From Brachyspira hyodysenteriae ATCC 27164 (GTDB lineage: Bacteria > Spirochaetota > Brachyspiria > Brachyspirales > Brachyspiraceae): 64,000 nucleotides of DNA. The DNA lies in assembly GCF_001676785.2 (NCBI RefSeq), contig NZ_CP015910.2, positions 2,046,001-2,110,000 of the forward strand, written 5' to 3'. Below are positions 27,175-36,631 of this stretch, piece after piece. Under the pieces are notes generated by a model that did not search any database, had not been told where the DNA came from, and worked only from the letters and a program-made list of their open reading frames with translations. Numbering within the stretch: position 1 is the first letter of the stretch; each line of letters opens with the position of its first letter. The position numbers and the translations under genes are program-made.

Positions 27175-28758
27175 ATGATTGATTTTAATTTAAAAGATAT
27201 TAGAGAAAAAATTTTGAAACTAACACAAAGCCAATTTGCTAAAATGTTAGGCGTGCGTCAAGATTATATTTCTAGATTGGAACGAAATGCTAATAATATA
27301 ACTCTTGACTTATTGGATAAGCTTGCAGAAAATACTGGACTTACTATTGATGAACTTACAAAGTATAAAAAGAATTCTTTTGAAAGTGAAAATCCATATC
27401 TTTATGAGAATCTTATTAATGTACAAGTCATCATAGATAAAATTAATGAAGAAATAAGTACAGTAGATAAAAAGAATAATGAAAAAATATCAGAAATAAC
27501 GGCTGATGTTTACAATAAAATTAGCGATACTTTTGATATTGTGGTTTATGGAAGATATAGTTCTGGAAAAACTTCATTTATAAATGCAATATTCGATAAA
27601 AATATAGATACAAATCCTTATTCTGAAGAAACCAGCAATGATGAATATTATTTGAATGATGATTCCAAACTATTTAGAATAATTGAATATAAAGAAAATC
27701 TTCTTGATACTAGAAAGTACAATAATCAAAATATGTTTATATATTTATGTGATATAAATGCTTTTTCTCAGGAAGATATTACTAATATAAATGCTTTAGC
27801 AAATTTTATAGATGATTTCAGCAATATATCTATAATATTCTCAAAAGCTAATATTTTTGATGAAAACGAATTAGACAGTGTTATTGATAAAAAATTCGAA
27901 ATATTAAAAAACTTTATAGAATCTTCAAACAATATTAAAAAGATAGATTATAGCCTATTGAGAAAGAGATTCTTCCCATTTTCGATAAATAATAATAATC
28001 TAGTTAAGCAGATAAAAGATGATTTTGCTGAAAATATAAAATATGCTTACTATAATAGAATATTAACAAATATTAATTTTATTACAGAAATAATAGATAA
28101 TAAAAATAACTTCCAAGAAAATGATAAATTAGAAGTTAATTTAAATAAAATAAAAATATCAGTTAAAGAAACATTTAATGAAATTTATAAAAATACTCTT
28201 AATATAGACAGCATAATTCAATCAATTGATAATAATAATGTATACAGAAAAAAAGATGATATAAAGGTATTATGCAACAGTATAAATTCTAATTTAGATA
28301 CACAATTATATAATATACTTGCTATTACAAAAGAAGATTTTGATATTAAAGAACCAAATAAAATAAAAACAAATTTGATAAATCTTTCTATAGGTATTAT
28401 ACCTTCATTCAATTTATTAAAAAACAGCACAATGAAAATAATAAATATAGTAGGAGTATCTTTATCATTCCTTCCTAGTGTTGTATTTATATTATCAGGG
28501 TTTATGTCTTTTTCTGGAAATTGGAAAAAAACACTTTCTAAAAAAGTTATTAAAGCTTATGAAGAAGAAAATGTGGTATCTAAATATAATAAAACAATAG
28601 ATGAATATTTCAATAATTACTTGGCTAATTTAAAAGAAACAGATACTAAAACTAAAGAACTTCTTCAATATCAAGAAGATGCAAAAATATACAAAAATAT
28701 AAAATCTATATTACTTAATTTTTCATCTTATATAGAAACAGAAAAAAATAAAAAATAA
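27175..28758 (+). CDS. XRE-type HTH fused to a dynamin-like GTPase
   Basis: 527 residues. Residues 5-65 are a Cro/C1-type helix-turn-helix (SQFAKMLGVRQDYISRLERN). A coiled-coil-like stretch (80-118) leads to a P-loop, GRYSSGKTS at 126-134, followed by FINAIF, as in dynamin-like/Era-like GTPases. G3 (DxxG) is not recognisable and G4 is degenerate (SKAN, 223-226), so GTP binding is likely but hydrolysis uncertain. Two hydrophobic stretches near 400-450 could insert in a membrane, then a helical tail follows. No adjacent partner dynamin. I do not know a characterised homologue with this layout. Confidence 0.75.
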   Translation: MIDFNLKDIREKILKLTQSQFAKMLGVRQDYISRLERNANNITLDLLDKLAENTGLTIDELTKYKKNSFESENPYLYENLINVQVIIDKINEEISTVDKKNNEKISEITADVYNKISDTFDIVVYGRYSSGKTSFINAIFDKNIDTNPYSEETSNDEYYLNDDSKLFRIIEYKENLLDTRKYNNQNMFIYLCDINAFSQEDITNINALANFIDDFSNISIIFSKANIFDENELDSVIDKKFEILKNFIESSNNIKKIDYSLLRKRFFPFSINNNNLVKQIKDDFAENIKYAYYNRILTNINFITEIIDNKNNFQENDKLEVNLNKIKISVKETFNEIYKNTLNIDSIIQSIDNNNVYRKKDDIKVLCNSINSNLDTQLYNILAITKEDFDIKEPNKIKTNLINLSIGIIPSFNLLKNSTMKIINIVGVSLSFLPSVVFILSGFMSFSGNWKKTLSKKVIKAYEEENVVSKYNKTIDEYFNNYLANLKETDTKTKELLQYQEDAKIYKNIKSILLNFSSYIETEKNKK

Positions 28759-28773
28759 AATAATTTTAATACA

Positions 28774-28810
28774 AAAAAAGAGCAGGTTTATTTTTACCCT
28801 GCTCTTTTTT
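28774..28810. terminator. Bidirectional terminator
   Basis: 13-bp stem (28774-28786 with 28798-28810, arms AAAAAAGAGCAGG and CCTGCTCTTTTTT) between convergent genes. Confidence 0.88.
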
Positions 28811-28828
28811 ATATTATAAATTTTTTAT

Positions 28829-29440
28829 TTAACTATTAGTATTATTAGTATAAACCATCCAAGTACTATCAGGTAATTGATAATAAGAATTCTCTATAAG
28901 TTTTTGTACATTCCTTCTATATAAAGCACTTTCTACTTCTTTTATATTAGCCATACTAAGTTTAGGATCAGATAATATCAAATATTCGGCTATAGTTCTT
29001 CTGTCAGTATTTTCTTTTTCCATTATTTCTTTTATATATTTTATTCTCTCTTCACTGTATGTTGTTTTTGGTTTTGAAACATCGAATGCTATATATGATA
29101 AGTATCCTCCGTTATTTTCACCTATATAGTAGTTAGTTTTATACAAATTTATTTCATCTTGATTGAACATGCTTCTTATAAGTGCCTCTTTATATCCTTG
29201 AGCTAATTCATCAGAAACATTTGTGCTCACCATAATAAGATTTAAATCTTCCTCACTTGAAAGAGTAGATATTTGATATGCACTTTCATCTATCTGTCTG
29301 TATCTTCCTAAAACCTGAGCTTCTATCAAAGTCTTTCCTCCAAGCACCCTCATCTCAGGCTCCTGTACCAATATAAGCTTTGAACAGCTTGTAACAAATA
29401 ATAAAATGAGTAAAATAAATATCATATTATAACATTTCAT
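28829..29440 (-). CDS. DUF1318-like lipoprotein
   Basis: 203 residues with a lipoprotein signal: hydrophobic core then VTSC, lipidated Cys19. The stretch KTLIEAQVLGRYRQID followed by YQISTLSS resembles DUF1318 proteins of spirochaetes (TALEQQxLGxY type) and the YdbL group. It lies 28 bases after the giant AsmA-like gene, in the same orientation. In E. coli an AsmA-like protein (YdbH), a lipoprotein (YnbE) and a DUF1318 protein (YdbL) form one operon involved in the cell envelope. Here DUF1318-like and lipoprotein features are in one chain. The domain call is by eye. Confidence 0.6.
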   Translation of the reverse strand: MKCYNMIFILLILLFVTSCSKLILVQEPEMRVLGGKTLIEAQVLGRYRQIDESAYQISTLSSEEDLNLIMVSTNVSDELAQGYKEALIRSMFNQDEINLYKTNYYIGENNGGYLSYIAFDVSKPKTTYSEERIKYIKEIMEKENTDRRTIAEYLILSDPKLSMANIKEVESALYRRNVQKLIENSYYQLPDSTWMVYTNNTNS

Positions 29441-29468
29441 AAAACAAATATCTCCTATTTTTACTGTA

Positions 29469-32400
29469 TTAATTTCCGCCTTCTAAATATGATATAACAT
29501 CAGAGAAAGGCATAGGCTCAAGTCCGAATTTATCTCCTTCAAATGCTATGAGCTGCTGTTTCTGCTGATTAGGTTTATCCAAGTTTTGATCTCTAAAATA
29601 GAATGTAGTAAATACTTTATTAGCAGATATACTAAACTCTACCGAATTAGGATCATAACCGAATTGTACAATATTTTCAACAGTAGATATACCTGGGTTA
29701 ATAGGTCTTATCATCTCTATTAAGAACTTAGAAAATTCTGTGGACATTTTACTTATACCCACAAAGAATGTAGTAGGTCTTATATTATTCAAAGGACTTA
29801 CACCAACTCCGGCAATATCTGCTGTAAGATTAACCAATAATTTTTCATCATTAATCTTTTCTCTATTTTCAGGAGCAAGCAAATATTTAAAGTTTATATC
29901 ACTTGCTAAAACACGCATATCATATTTTATAGTACTTGTATTAAAGCTTCCCAAATCAACATTGAGCCAAGGTAAATGTATAGCTCCTCTTCTTGGTGCT
30001 GTATTATTTGAGATAGATGTTAAAAATAAATTATCATCAAACTTTTCTCCGCCTATATATATAGATGATTTCAAATCCTGTATTGTAAGTCCATGCCCTT
30101 GAACTTTAACATAAGAAGAAAAATCTCTTAATCTTATACTATCATCTATAAAAGGAGTAACTTTTAAATATACTCTTAATTGTTCAAAAAATACATTCGG
30201 AATCTGTTCTATAAGAGGAGTATATCTTGTAGCTGTAGCAGTAACTTCATTATCTGTAGGAGTCAAATCAAAATGATAGTCTATATTAGAAGTAAGACCT
30301 TTTAATACTATAGACATCTTATCTGGAGAATCCATATTAGCAAAGAACTTATCAGTTTTAAAAACACCGTCTGCTATATTATTTTTCAAATTACCATTAA
30401 CATTGAATAATCCGCCTATTTCAATTCCAAAAGGTAAATATAAATTATCTGTATCCAATCCTACATTATAATTCAAGTCAGCATTTTTTATAATAGGAGT
30501 AAAATAACCATTAACATGTACTAACAATTTATTAGTAGGACTTTGTAAATTAAATTCTCTAATATCAGCATATAAATTTTCTCCGAAATTAACATCCGCA
30601 TCAACCTTCATAGTAACATCTTGAAGTTTGTACTGTTTTTCTGTTACATAAAAAGTACTGAAATTTGTAACTGTTGCAAATTTATCATCTAATGACAAAT
30701 TATATCCTAAAGCACTAGTCATTTTTATATCATCTTCAAAAGGCAAACTATCAAGAATCTCTGACAATTTAGTAGAAAGCCAATTCTTCATAGCATAAGG
30801 AGCTATTCTTAAAGTTGATATATTAACAAAACCTCCCTTTAATCCTAAACCTTCTAAATCAAGATTGGATCTAAAATTAAGGAAATTATCTAAATCAAAA
30901 TTAAGTTCAGTAACTTTTACATCCTGACTAAGCAAATCAGCATTAGCAAGCACATTAAGTTTAGCAGTAGCAGTAGAAGAAACTTCGCCATTTAAATTAT
31001 AAGAGAAATTTCTTATTATTCCATTTACTGTTGTATTAATATCATTTATCATCTGTCCGAAAACATGAACATCTAAATTAAGAGAACCTCTTGCAAGTCC
31101 TCCTGAGAAATTAGCAATAGGCAATGATGTTACATTTATATTTAAATCTGTAGGATCATCAAACTTTACTGCACCATTAACTTTTATATCAGAATTAATA
31201 TATTTTGAAGATACATTATCAATATAAAGAACAGTATCGCTTTTCTTATTAGGATCATTAATAGCAGGAAGAACTCCTAATGCCCCATCCAAAGATGATA
31301 AAACTCTAAATGATACATCTGTATTGCTAAATCTATATAATTTTAATGCTGTTACTCTATCAATAGTTGTATTATGATCTAATTTTATATCTTCTCTTGA
31401 AATATTATTAGGATTAAAAGTAAAATTCAATTTTGTTCTTGAATTAAGATTATTTACAGCTATAGTATCTCCCATAGAGAAATTTATTTTATCAAGCACA
31501 ACATTAATTGTATTAGTTAAATTATTTATAGTGCCGCTGCTTTTATCTGCATCCACATTGACCATACCGCTCATATTTATACCTAAAGAAGGTACAAACA
31601 TAGCCGCTAAACCATTTATTTTATCTAAATTAAGTCTTGCATATAATGTATCTAAATTAACCCCTATATTTCCGCTGAATATTTGATTTGCAGAAGCTAT
31701 AACCTTTAATATTTCATCATTCAAAAGTTCTGAAGATAAATTTTCTATAGATACGCTTTGAGTTCTTATATTATATCTGGCAAGAAAATGTGCCGCAAAC
31801 TGCATATCATCACGTTTTTTACCATTATAACTAAAATTAGGATCGTCTATTTCAAAATCGAATGTTATTATTATCTCATCTTTATTTTCTGTACCATCAG
31901 GATTTTTAGGATATGATACATCCAAATTAAATAAAGGATTATCATTAAAGAAAATACTGCTGTCATTATACGCTAAGCTATTACTTATAAAACTTTTCAA
32001 ATAAATATCTTTCAAAACCTCAGGAGCAGATATACCCATCACCTGAGATAATGAAAATCTTTTTGTATGCAAGTCCAAATGAAGATTATAATTACTTAAA
32101 CTAGCTATAAGTCCGTTATTAGGTACATTAGTTAAAAATGATTTGCTGTCTGCTTTTAATGCTAAATTATTTATTCTAATATTTTCCACATCAGCTTTTA
32201 ATTTAAGAAAATCAAGTTTGCTGAAATCAAAAGGCTCTTTATTAGTATCTTCTTCTTTAGGCTCTGACGGAGGCATATCCGGCAAATTCCAATTTCCGCT
32301 TTCGTCTGTAAACATATAGACATATAAATTATCTATACTCAAATCCTGAACATGAAGCTTTAAAAAGAATAAAGAAAAAAGTGAAAATTTTAATCTAAAA

Positions 32401-32732
32401 TTATCTATCTTTATATTTTCTTCATTATTAAAGTTATCAGAATTATAAAGCACAACATTGCTCATTTCTACTTTTGGAAATAATAATCCGTATTTAAAAT
32501 CGCCTATTTCCAATTTTCTATTAGTAGCAGAATATACTATATTTTCAATAAGATTTTTCATTCTTTCATTATTGAAATATATTCTAGCTCCGGCAATGCC
32601 TACAACAATTAAAAAAAGAAGTATCAAAGGTATATATCTTTTTTTGAATCTTCTTTTTTTCTTATTGTTATCTTTATTCTCTTGTTCTGATGATATTTCA
32701 GTTTTTTCTTTTTTCTTAAAAAAATTCTTCAT
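29469..32732 (-). CDS. Giant AsmA-like protein
   Basis: 1087 residues. A basic N-terminus and one transmembrane helix (about 33-53, YIPLILLFLIVVGIAGARIYF) anchor a long periplasmic region rich in beta-strand repeats with alternating hydrophobic residues. It starts the ectodomain ENIVYSATNRKLEIGDFKYGLLFPKVEMSNV, the typical AsmA/TamB/YdbH opening in which a membrane-proximal domain lists basis lipids or integral motifs. Members are thought to bridge the periplasm and move lipids to the outer membrane. It is followed by the DUF1318-like lipoprotein. Confidence 0.8.
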   Translation of the reverse strand: MKNFFKKKEKTEISSEQENKDNNKKKRRFKKRYIPLILLFLIVVGIAGARIYFNNERMKNLIENIVYSATNRKLEIGDFKYGLLFPKVEMSNVVLYNSDNFNNEENIKIDNFRLKFSLFSLFFLKLHVQDLSIDNLYVYMFTDESGNWNLPDMPPSEPKEEDTNKEPFDFSKLDFLKLKADVENIRINNLALKADSKSFLTNVPNNGLIASLSNYNLHLDLHTKRFSLSQVMGISAPEVLKDIYLKSFISNSLAYNDSSIFFNDNPLFNLDVSYPKNPDGTENKDEIIITFDFEIDDPNFSYNGKKRDDMQFAAHFLARYNIRTQSVSIENLSSELLNDEILKVIASANQIFSGNIGVNLDTLYARLNLDKINGLAAMFVPSLGINMSGMVNVDADKSSGTINNLTNTINVVLDKINFSMGDTIAVNNLNSRTKLNFTFNPNNISREDIKLDHNTTIDRVTALKLYRFSNTDVSFRVLSSLDGALGVLPAINDPNKKSDTVLYIDNVSSKYINSDIKVNGAVKFDDPTDLNINVTSLPIANFSGGLARGSLNLDVHVFGQMINDINTTVNGIIRNFSYNLNGEVSSTATAKLNVLANADLLSQDVKVTELNFDLDNFLNFRSNLDLEGLGLKGGFVNISTLRIAPYAMKNWLSTKLSEILDSLPFEDDIKMTSALGYNLSLDDKFATVTNFSTFYVTEKQYKLQDVTMKVDADVNFGENLYADIREFNLQSPTNKLLVHVNGYFTPIIKNADLNYNVGLDTDNLYLPFGIEIGGLFNVNGNLKNNIADGVFKTDKFFANMDSPDKMSIVLKGLTSNIDYHFDLTPTDNEVTATATRYTPLIEQIPNVFFEQLRVYLKVTPFIDDSIRLRDFSSYVKVQGHGLTIQDLKSSIYIGGEKFDDNLFLTSISNNTAPRRGAIHLPWLNVDLGSFNTSTIKYDMRVLASDINFKYLLAPENREKINDEKLLVNLTADIAGVGVSPLNNIRPTTFFVGISKMSTEFSKFLIEMIRPINPGISTVENIVQFGYDPNSVEFSISANKVFTTFYFRDQNLDKPNQQKQQLIAFEGDKFGLEPMPFSDVISYLEGGN

Positions 32733-32850
32733 AATAAATCTTCTATAACAATATATTTTACATATTTATAAAACAATTTTACACTTAAAAGGTAGTATAT
32801 TATAAAACATATTCTTTATCAATAGCAAATAAATATTTAAAAGTCATTAA

Positions 32851-34530
32851 TTATTCATAATATCCATTATCTTCATAAGTGTTATCTTCATCATTATGAT
32901 AATATGTATCATTTTCATAAGTATTATCCTGATAATAATAATCATTGTACATATTTTCATTGTTATTTGTATCTTCTTCATTACTATAATAATAATATTC
33001 AGAATTATAATCTTCAGGTCTTATAATTATAACATTATTAGTATTATTGAAATTACTTTCTAAATTTTCTTCAAATTGTTCTTCCGGTATATTATTATTA
33101 TTTAAATAATTATTGCTGTAATTATAATAATCCATTTCATAGGTATTAGTATTATTGTATAAATCATATCCATAATTATAATCGCCGCTTATTTCATTTG
33201 ATATGCTCATATTAAACTCATAATTTCTAGCCTTTGAAATACCTTTTTTCCATCCCTCTTTAGTTAAATCTCTTTCAAATATGAGATAATATCTGCCTTG
33301 AGACAAACTTATTTCCTGCTCATCATCAGTCTGAGGCATAGTAATAATTTTACCCAATATATCATTAGAAATACTTATATTAATAGCCTGTGAATCTATT
33401 AAAAAATAAGAAAGCTTAACACTTGATTTAATAGGTATGCTGAAATTGTAATAATCTCTGTCATAAGAATAATCTATAGCACCTTTATATGTTTGATTAA
33501 ACTCTATAGTTTGAGCTTCCTGAGGTTTATTATTAGGTTCATGTTCAATATATTTATCATAAGGCTTAGCTATAATGCTTACTCTATATGGTATATTATT
33601 AACTGCATTAGTAGAAGCCAATATAAAATAATATGACATATAAGGATAAAGTATAAGCTTATCAACAGTCTCTCCGTCTCCTGTATTGTTAATATCTTTC
33701 ATAGTTATCCAATTACCCTTTTGATCATAAAGTCTTATGCTTGCATCTATAGCAGGAACTCCTGAAAGCTCTATAGAAATAGAATATGTATTAAAAGAAC
33801 TATTAGTTATTTTATATGCATCTGTTTCAAGATTTTTTAAATCCCCAGTTTTCAAAGTAGGATTATAAGTTTGGCTATAGTATCCATCTATTGTATATAG
33901 TCTGTTATCGCTATTAACATCTATAATCTGAGCTGCAGAAATTTTATCATTAGGCTCTTTTTCGTCGGTTTCTTTATAGTCTCTTTTTTTAATTATAAAC
34001 ATATAATCAATATTTTCTTTTACATTATCTTTTGGAGCTATTGATATATAATATTTATTTTCATCTATATTATTTTCAGAAGCTTCAAAATATATATTCT
34101 TCATTATCTGAGTTGTATATATCATTTCTTCTTCTTTTTTATTTTGATTATTGTTATTGCTGCTTACTGCTTCATTAGTATTACTATCATTTGTAATTGG
34201 ATTTGTTTCAGTATATGGCACTTCATCCGGTTCATTTATCACTTTTATTATATTATTCTTATAATCATATAAAGTCATTATAACAGGAGAATATGTAGAA
34301 TTGGAAACATAAAAATCTATGATGCTTGCTTTACCATCAAAAGTAAAATAATAATAATCTGTATTATCCCCTTCCAATTGCCCAATTATACCGTCTTTAT
34401 TAATTTTCTGGGCTGTTTCAAAAGTATTATTACCGCCTGCTTTTTTTTCTAATTTATATTGTGAAGAACTGCATGATGCTATAATAATCATTGCAATATT
34501 AATAATAATTACAAAACCAATTTTTCTCAT
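32851..34530 (-). CDS. Lipoprotein with repeated PPC-like beta domains and Tyr/Asn-rich tail
   Basis: 559 residues. The lipobox IASC gives Cys20. Three similar stretches begin with an E(K/P)(N)xxxxAQxI pattern and an L/I-x-G-x-(L/Y)-x-x-D-x-D-Y-Y-x-F core (NTFETAQKINKDGIIGQLEG, NDKISAAQIIDVNSD, NKPQEAQTIEFNQT), which resembles bacterial pre-peptidase C-terminal (PPC) domains. The last 110 residues are almost only Asn, Tyr, Asp and Glu. The ATG at 34530 is preferred over one at 34560 because GGAG lies just upstream and the signal peptide then starts at residue 1. Probably exposed in the envelope; function unknown. Confidence 0.7.
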   Translation of the reverse strand: MRKIGFVIIINIAMIIIASCSSSQYKLEKKAGGNNTFETAQKINKDGIIGQLEGDNTDYYYFTFDGKASIIDFYVSNSTYSPVIMTLYDYKNNIIKVINEPDEVPYTETNPITNDSNTNEAVSSNNNNQNKKEEEMIYTTQIMKNIYFEASENNIDENKYYISIAPKDNVKENIDYMFIIKKRDYKETDEKEPNDKISAAQIIDVNSDNRLYTIDGYYSQTYNPTLKTGDLKNLETDAYKITNSSFNTYSISIELSGVPAIDASIRLYDQKGNWITMKDINNTGDGETVDKLILYPYMSYYFILASTNAVNNIPYRVSIIAKPYDKYIEHEPNNKPQEAQTIEFNQTYKGAIDYSYDRDYYNFSIPIKSSVKLSYFLIDSQAINISISNDILGKIITMPQTDDEQEISLSQGRYYLIFERDLTKEGWKKGISKARNYEFNMSISNEISGDYNYGYDLYNNTNTYEMDYYNYSNNYLNNNNIPEEQFEENLESNFNNTNNVIIIRPEDYNSEYYYYSNEEDTNNNENMYNDYYYQDNTYENDTYYHNDEDNTYEDNGYYE

Positions 34531-34642
34531 TTTATCTCCGTTATAAAAAACAATATACAAAATTATACATTATTCTATAATAAAAAGATACTTAATATTT
34601 TTATATATTTCAAAAAAAATAAAATAAAAATAGAAATAGCTA

Positions 34643-34671
34643 TTGACATTTTTATTTATGTATGGTATTAT
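34643..34671 (+). promoter_or_regulatory. Promoter of tRNA-Tyr
   Basis: TTGACA (34643-34648) and TATTAT (34666-34671), 17-base spacer, 24 bases before the tRNA. Confidence 0.75.
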
Positions 34672-34695
34672 TTTTTTACGTTTTCAAATTAATAT

Positions 34696-34778
34696 GGGTA
34701 GGTGGCCGAGCAGTCAATGGCAGCAGACTGTAAATCTGCCGACGTGAGTCTACGGGGGTGCGAATCCCTCCCTGCCCA
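34696..34778 (+). tRNA. tRNA-Tyr (anticodon GTA)
   Basis: 83 bases. Acceptor GGGTAGG (34696-34702) pairs with CCTGCCC (34771-34777). Anticodon stem GCAGA/TCTGC holds loop CTGTAAA, anticodon GTA at 34730-34732. A long variable arm follows, as expected for class II tRNA-Tyr, then a GTGCGAATC T-loop. CCA is not fully encoded. Confidence 0.95.
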
Positions 34779-34821
34779 CATTCTTTTTTTACGAATATTT
34801 ATCTTAAAAAGAGGTATCGCT

Positions 34822-35145
34822 TTGGCTATAGAATTTAATAATGAATATATATCTATAGTTATGGAAGCTAACCTATCTGCTCCCGAAGAAATAAAAACTT
34901 TTGTAGAAGATTCTGATGAAGCATGTAATATAAGAATGCCTGTTGTTGTTCTTGATATGAAAAATGTAAAAGAAATTAACAGTGCAGGAATAGCTAAAAT
35001 ACTTAAACTTTATAAAAACCTACAATCACTTAAAGTTAAACTATTTATGATTAATGTGGATGACTCTATAAAGCCTACTATAAAAAGCTTAATGATGTTC
35101 AGTTTAATAAAATATTTTGATGATCCTAAAGATTTTAGTATATAA
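34822..35145 (+). CDS. STAS-domain protein (anti-sigma factor antagonist type)
   Basis: 107 residues forming one STAS domain (VVVLDMKNVKEINSAGIAKILKLYKNL). The phosphorylatable Ser of SpoIIAA-like proteins corresponds to the Ser in INSAGIAK. No ATG fits the domain start; TTG at 34822 gives MAIEFNNEYISI and has GAGG (34811-34814) 7 bases upstream. It is 43 bases after tRNA-Tyr with no visible terminator between, so it is probably read from the tRNA promoter. The cognate anti-sigma kinase is not in the window. Confidence 0.82.
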   Translation: MAIEFNNEYISIVMEANLSAPEEIKTFVEDSDEACNIRMPVVVLDMKNVKEINSAGIAKILKLYKNLQSLKVKLFMINVDDSIKPTIKSLMMFSLIKYFDDPKDFSI

Positions 35146-35272
35146 TATCATATAAAATATTGTTTTCATATACAATTAAAAATTTTAATACTCAGCATTT
35201 GAAAATACTTAAATTTATAAAATATCTATATAGCAAATAAATATCTTAATAAAAAATTTAATTATTATAAAA

Positions 35273-35298
35273 TGGGCTATAAAATTAATTATAACCCA
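35273..35298 (-). terminator. Terminator after the first aminotransferase
   Basis: 9-base arms (35273-35281 with 35290-35298), pairing with wobbles on the minus strand, followed there by an A/T run. Confidence 0.6.
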
Positions 35299-35312
35299 TA
35301 AAAAATCAATAC

Positions 35313-36512
35313 TTACTTTTCTACTTCTTTTTTGTATTTAATCAAACCTTCTTTCAAAATTCTCATAGCTTTTTTAAGATCATCTGAATTAAGTACATAG
35401 CACATTCTTATCTCATTTCTTCCTAAACCTTCAGTAGCATAAAAACCTTCAGCAGGAGCAAACATAACAGTTTCATTATCAATATTGAAATCCTTAAGAA
35501 GCCAAATAGCAAAATCTTCAGCATCTTTAACAGGAAGCTGAGCTAGAACATAAAAAGCCCCCTCAGGTTCTCTCATAAATACTCCATCCATTTTTGTAAG
35601 TTCTTCAAAAAGAATCTTTCTTCTATTATCATACTCATTTCTAGTAGCCTCAAAATAATCAGAAGGCAAATCATATAAAGCAGATGCACCTATCATTTCA
35701 AGAGTAGGAACTGATAATCTAGCCTGACATTCTTTAAAAATAGCTTCCATAAATTCCTTATTCTTACTTATTATACAACCTATTCTAGCACCGCATGCAG
35801 AAAACCTCTTTGAAATAGAATCTATTATAATAACATTCTCCGCTATGTCATTATAACTACCAAAACTTATTGCTTTTCTATCACCATAAACAAACTCTCT
35901 ATATACTTCATCACTTATAATGAAAAAATCATGCTTTTTAGCTAAATATGCTATATCATCCAATTCCCTTTTTGTAGATACAACTCCTGTAGGATTAGAA
36001 GGATTTGAAAATAAATATCCCTTAGTTTTTTTAGTAATGCTTTTTTCTATTATTTCGCGGCTCGGTAAATGAAATCCGTCTTCTGCATAAGTCCTTACCA
36101 CATTTCTTTTAATATTAAGTATATCATAAAAACTATTATAATTAGCATAATAAGGTTCTGACACTAACATTTCATCGCCTTCATCAAATATTGCAATTAA
36201 ACTAAGAAGTATAGCCTCACTTCCTCCGCTAGTTATTATTATTTCATCTTCATTATAATGAATACCTAATCTTTCATAATATTTCTGAATTTTGCTAATA
36301 AGTTCTTTAGTACCTCTTGAATGCTCATATTTTACAGTTTTTATATCGCAGTTAGCAATAGCATCAAAAAATACCCTAGGTGTTTCTATATCAGGCTGAC
36401 CTATATTAAGGTGATGTATTTTTATTCCTCTCTTAGCAGCTTCTTCAGCATAAATATTTAATCTTCTTATAGGAGAAGCTTTAAGCTGCTGTACTCTTCT
36501 AGATAGATACAT
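35313..36512 (-). CDS. PLP aminotransferase class I/II, paralogue 1
   Basis: 399 residues. Fold-type I aminotransferase with HHLNIGQPDIETP, SGGSEAIL, NPSNPTGVV, SDEVYREFVYG and the PLP lysine K235 in SISKRFSACGARIG. It resembles aspartate/aromatic aminotransferases; the amino-donor is not decidable by eye. ATG at 36512 is chosen because GGAG precedes it; an in-frame TTG at 36524 is less likely. It lies 119 bases downstream of a paralogue (36632-37828) and is collinear with it without gaps at least to K235. Confidence 0.88.
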   Translation of the reverse strand: MYLSRRVQQLKASPIRRLNIYAEEAAKRGIKIHHLNIGQPDIETPRVFFDAIANCDIKTVKYEHSRGTKELISKIQKYYERLGIHYNEDEIIITSGGSEAILLSLIAIFDEGDEMLVSEPYYANYNSFYDILNIKRNVVRTYAEDGFHLPSREIIEKSITKKTKGYLFSNPSNPTGVVSTKRELDDIAYLAKKHDFFIISDEVYREFVYGDRKAISFGSYNDIAENVIIIDSISKRFSACGARIGCIISKNKEFMEAIFKECQARLSVPTLEMIGASALYDLPSDYFEATRNEYDNRRKILFEELTKMDGVFMREPEGAFYVLAQLPVKDAEDFAIWLLKDFNIDNETVMFAPAEGFYATEGLGRNEIRMCYVLNSDDLKKAMRILKEGLIKYKKEVEK

Positions 36513-36572
36513 GATAAACTCCAATTCATTGTTGTATATAATAAAATTTTAACTATATTCTATATAAAAAAT

Positions 36573-36604
36573 AAAGGAGCTATAAGATAAATTACAGCCC
36601 CTTT
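36573..36604 (-). terminator. Terminator after the second aminotransferase
   Basis: 13-base arms (36573-36585 with 36592-36604) with G-U wobbles on the minus strand. It separates the two paralogous genes. Confidence 0.6.
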
Positions 36605-36631
36605 TTCATTCTCTTAATCTTTCTAAGACTA

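Noticed and set aside
34702-34821. N-terminal extension of the STAS gene into tRNA-Tyr
   Set aside because: The first 40 codons are translated tRNA and linker; the domain starts at the TTG at 34822 with a ribosome binding site.
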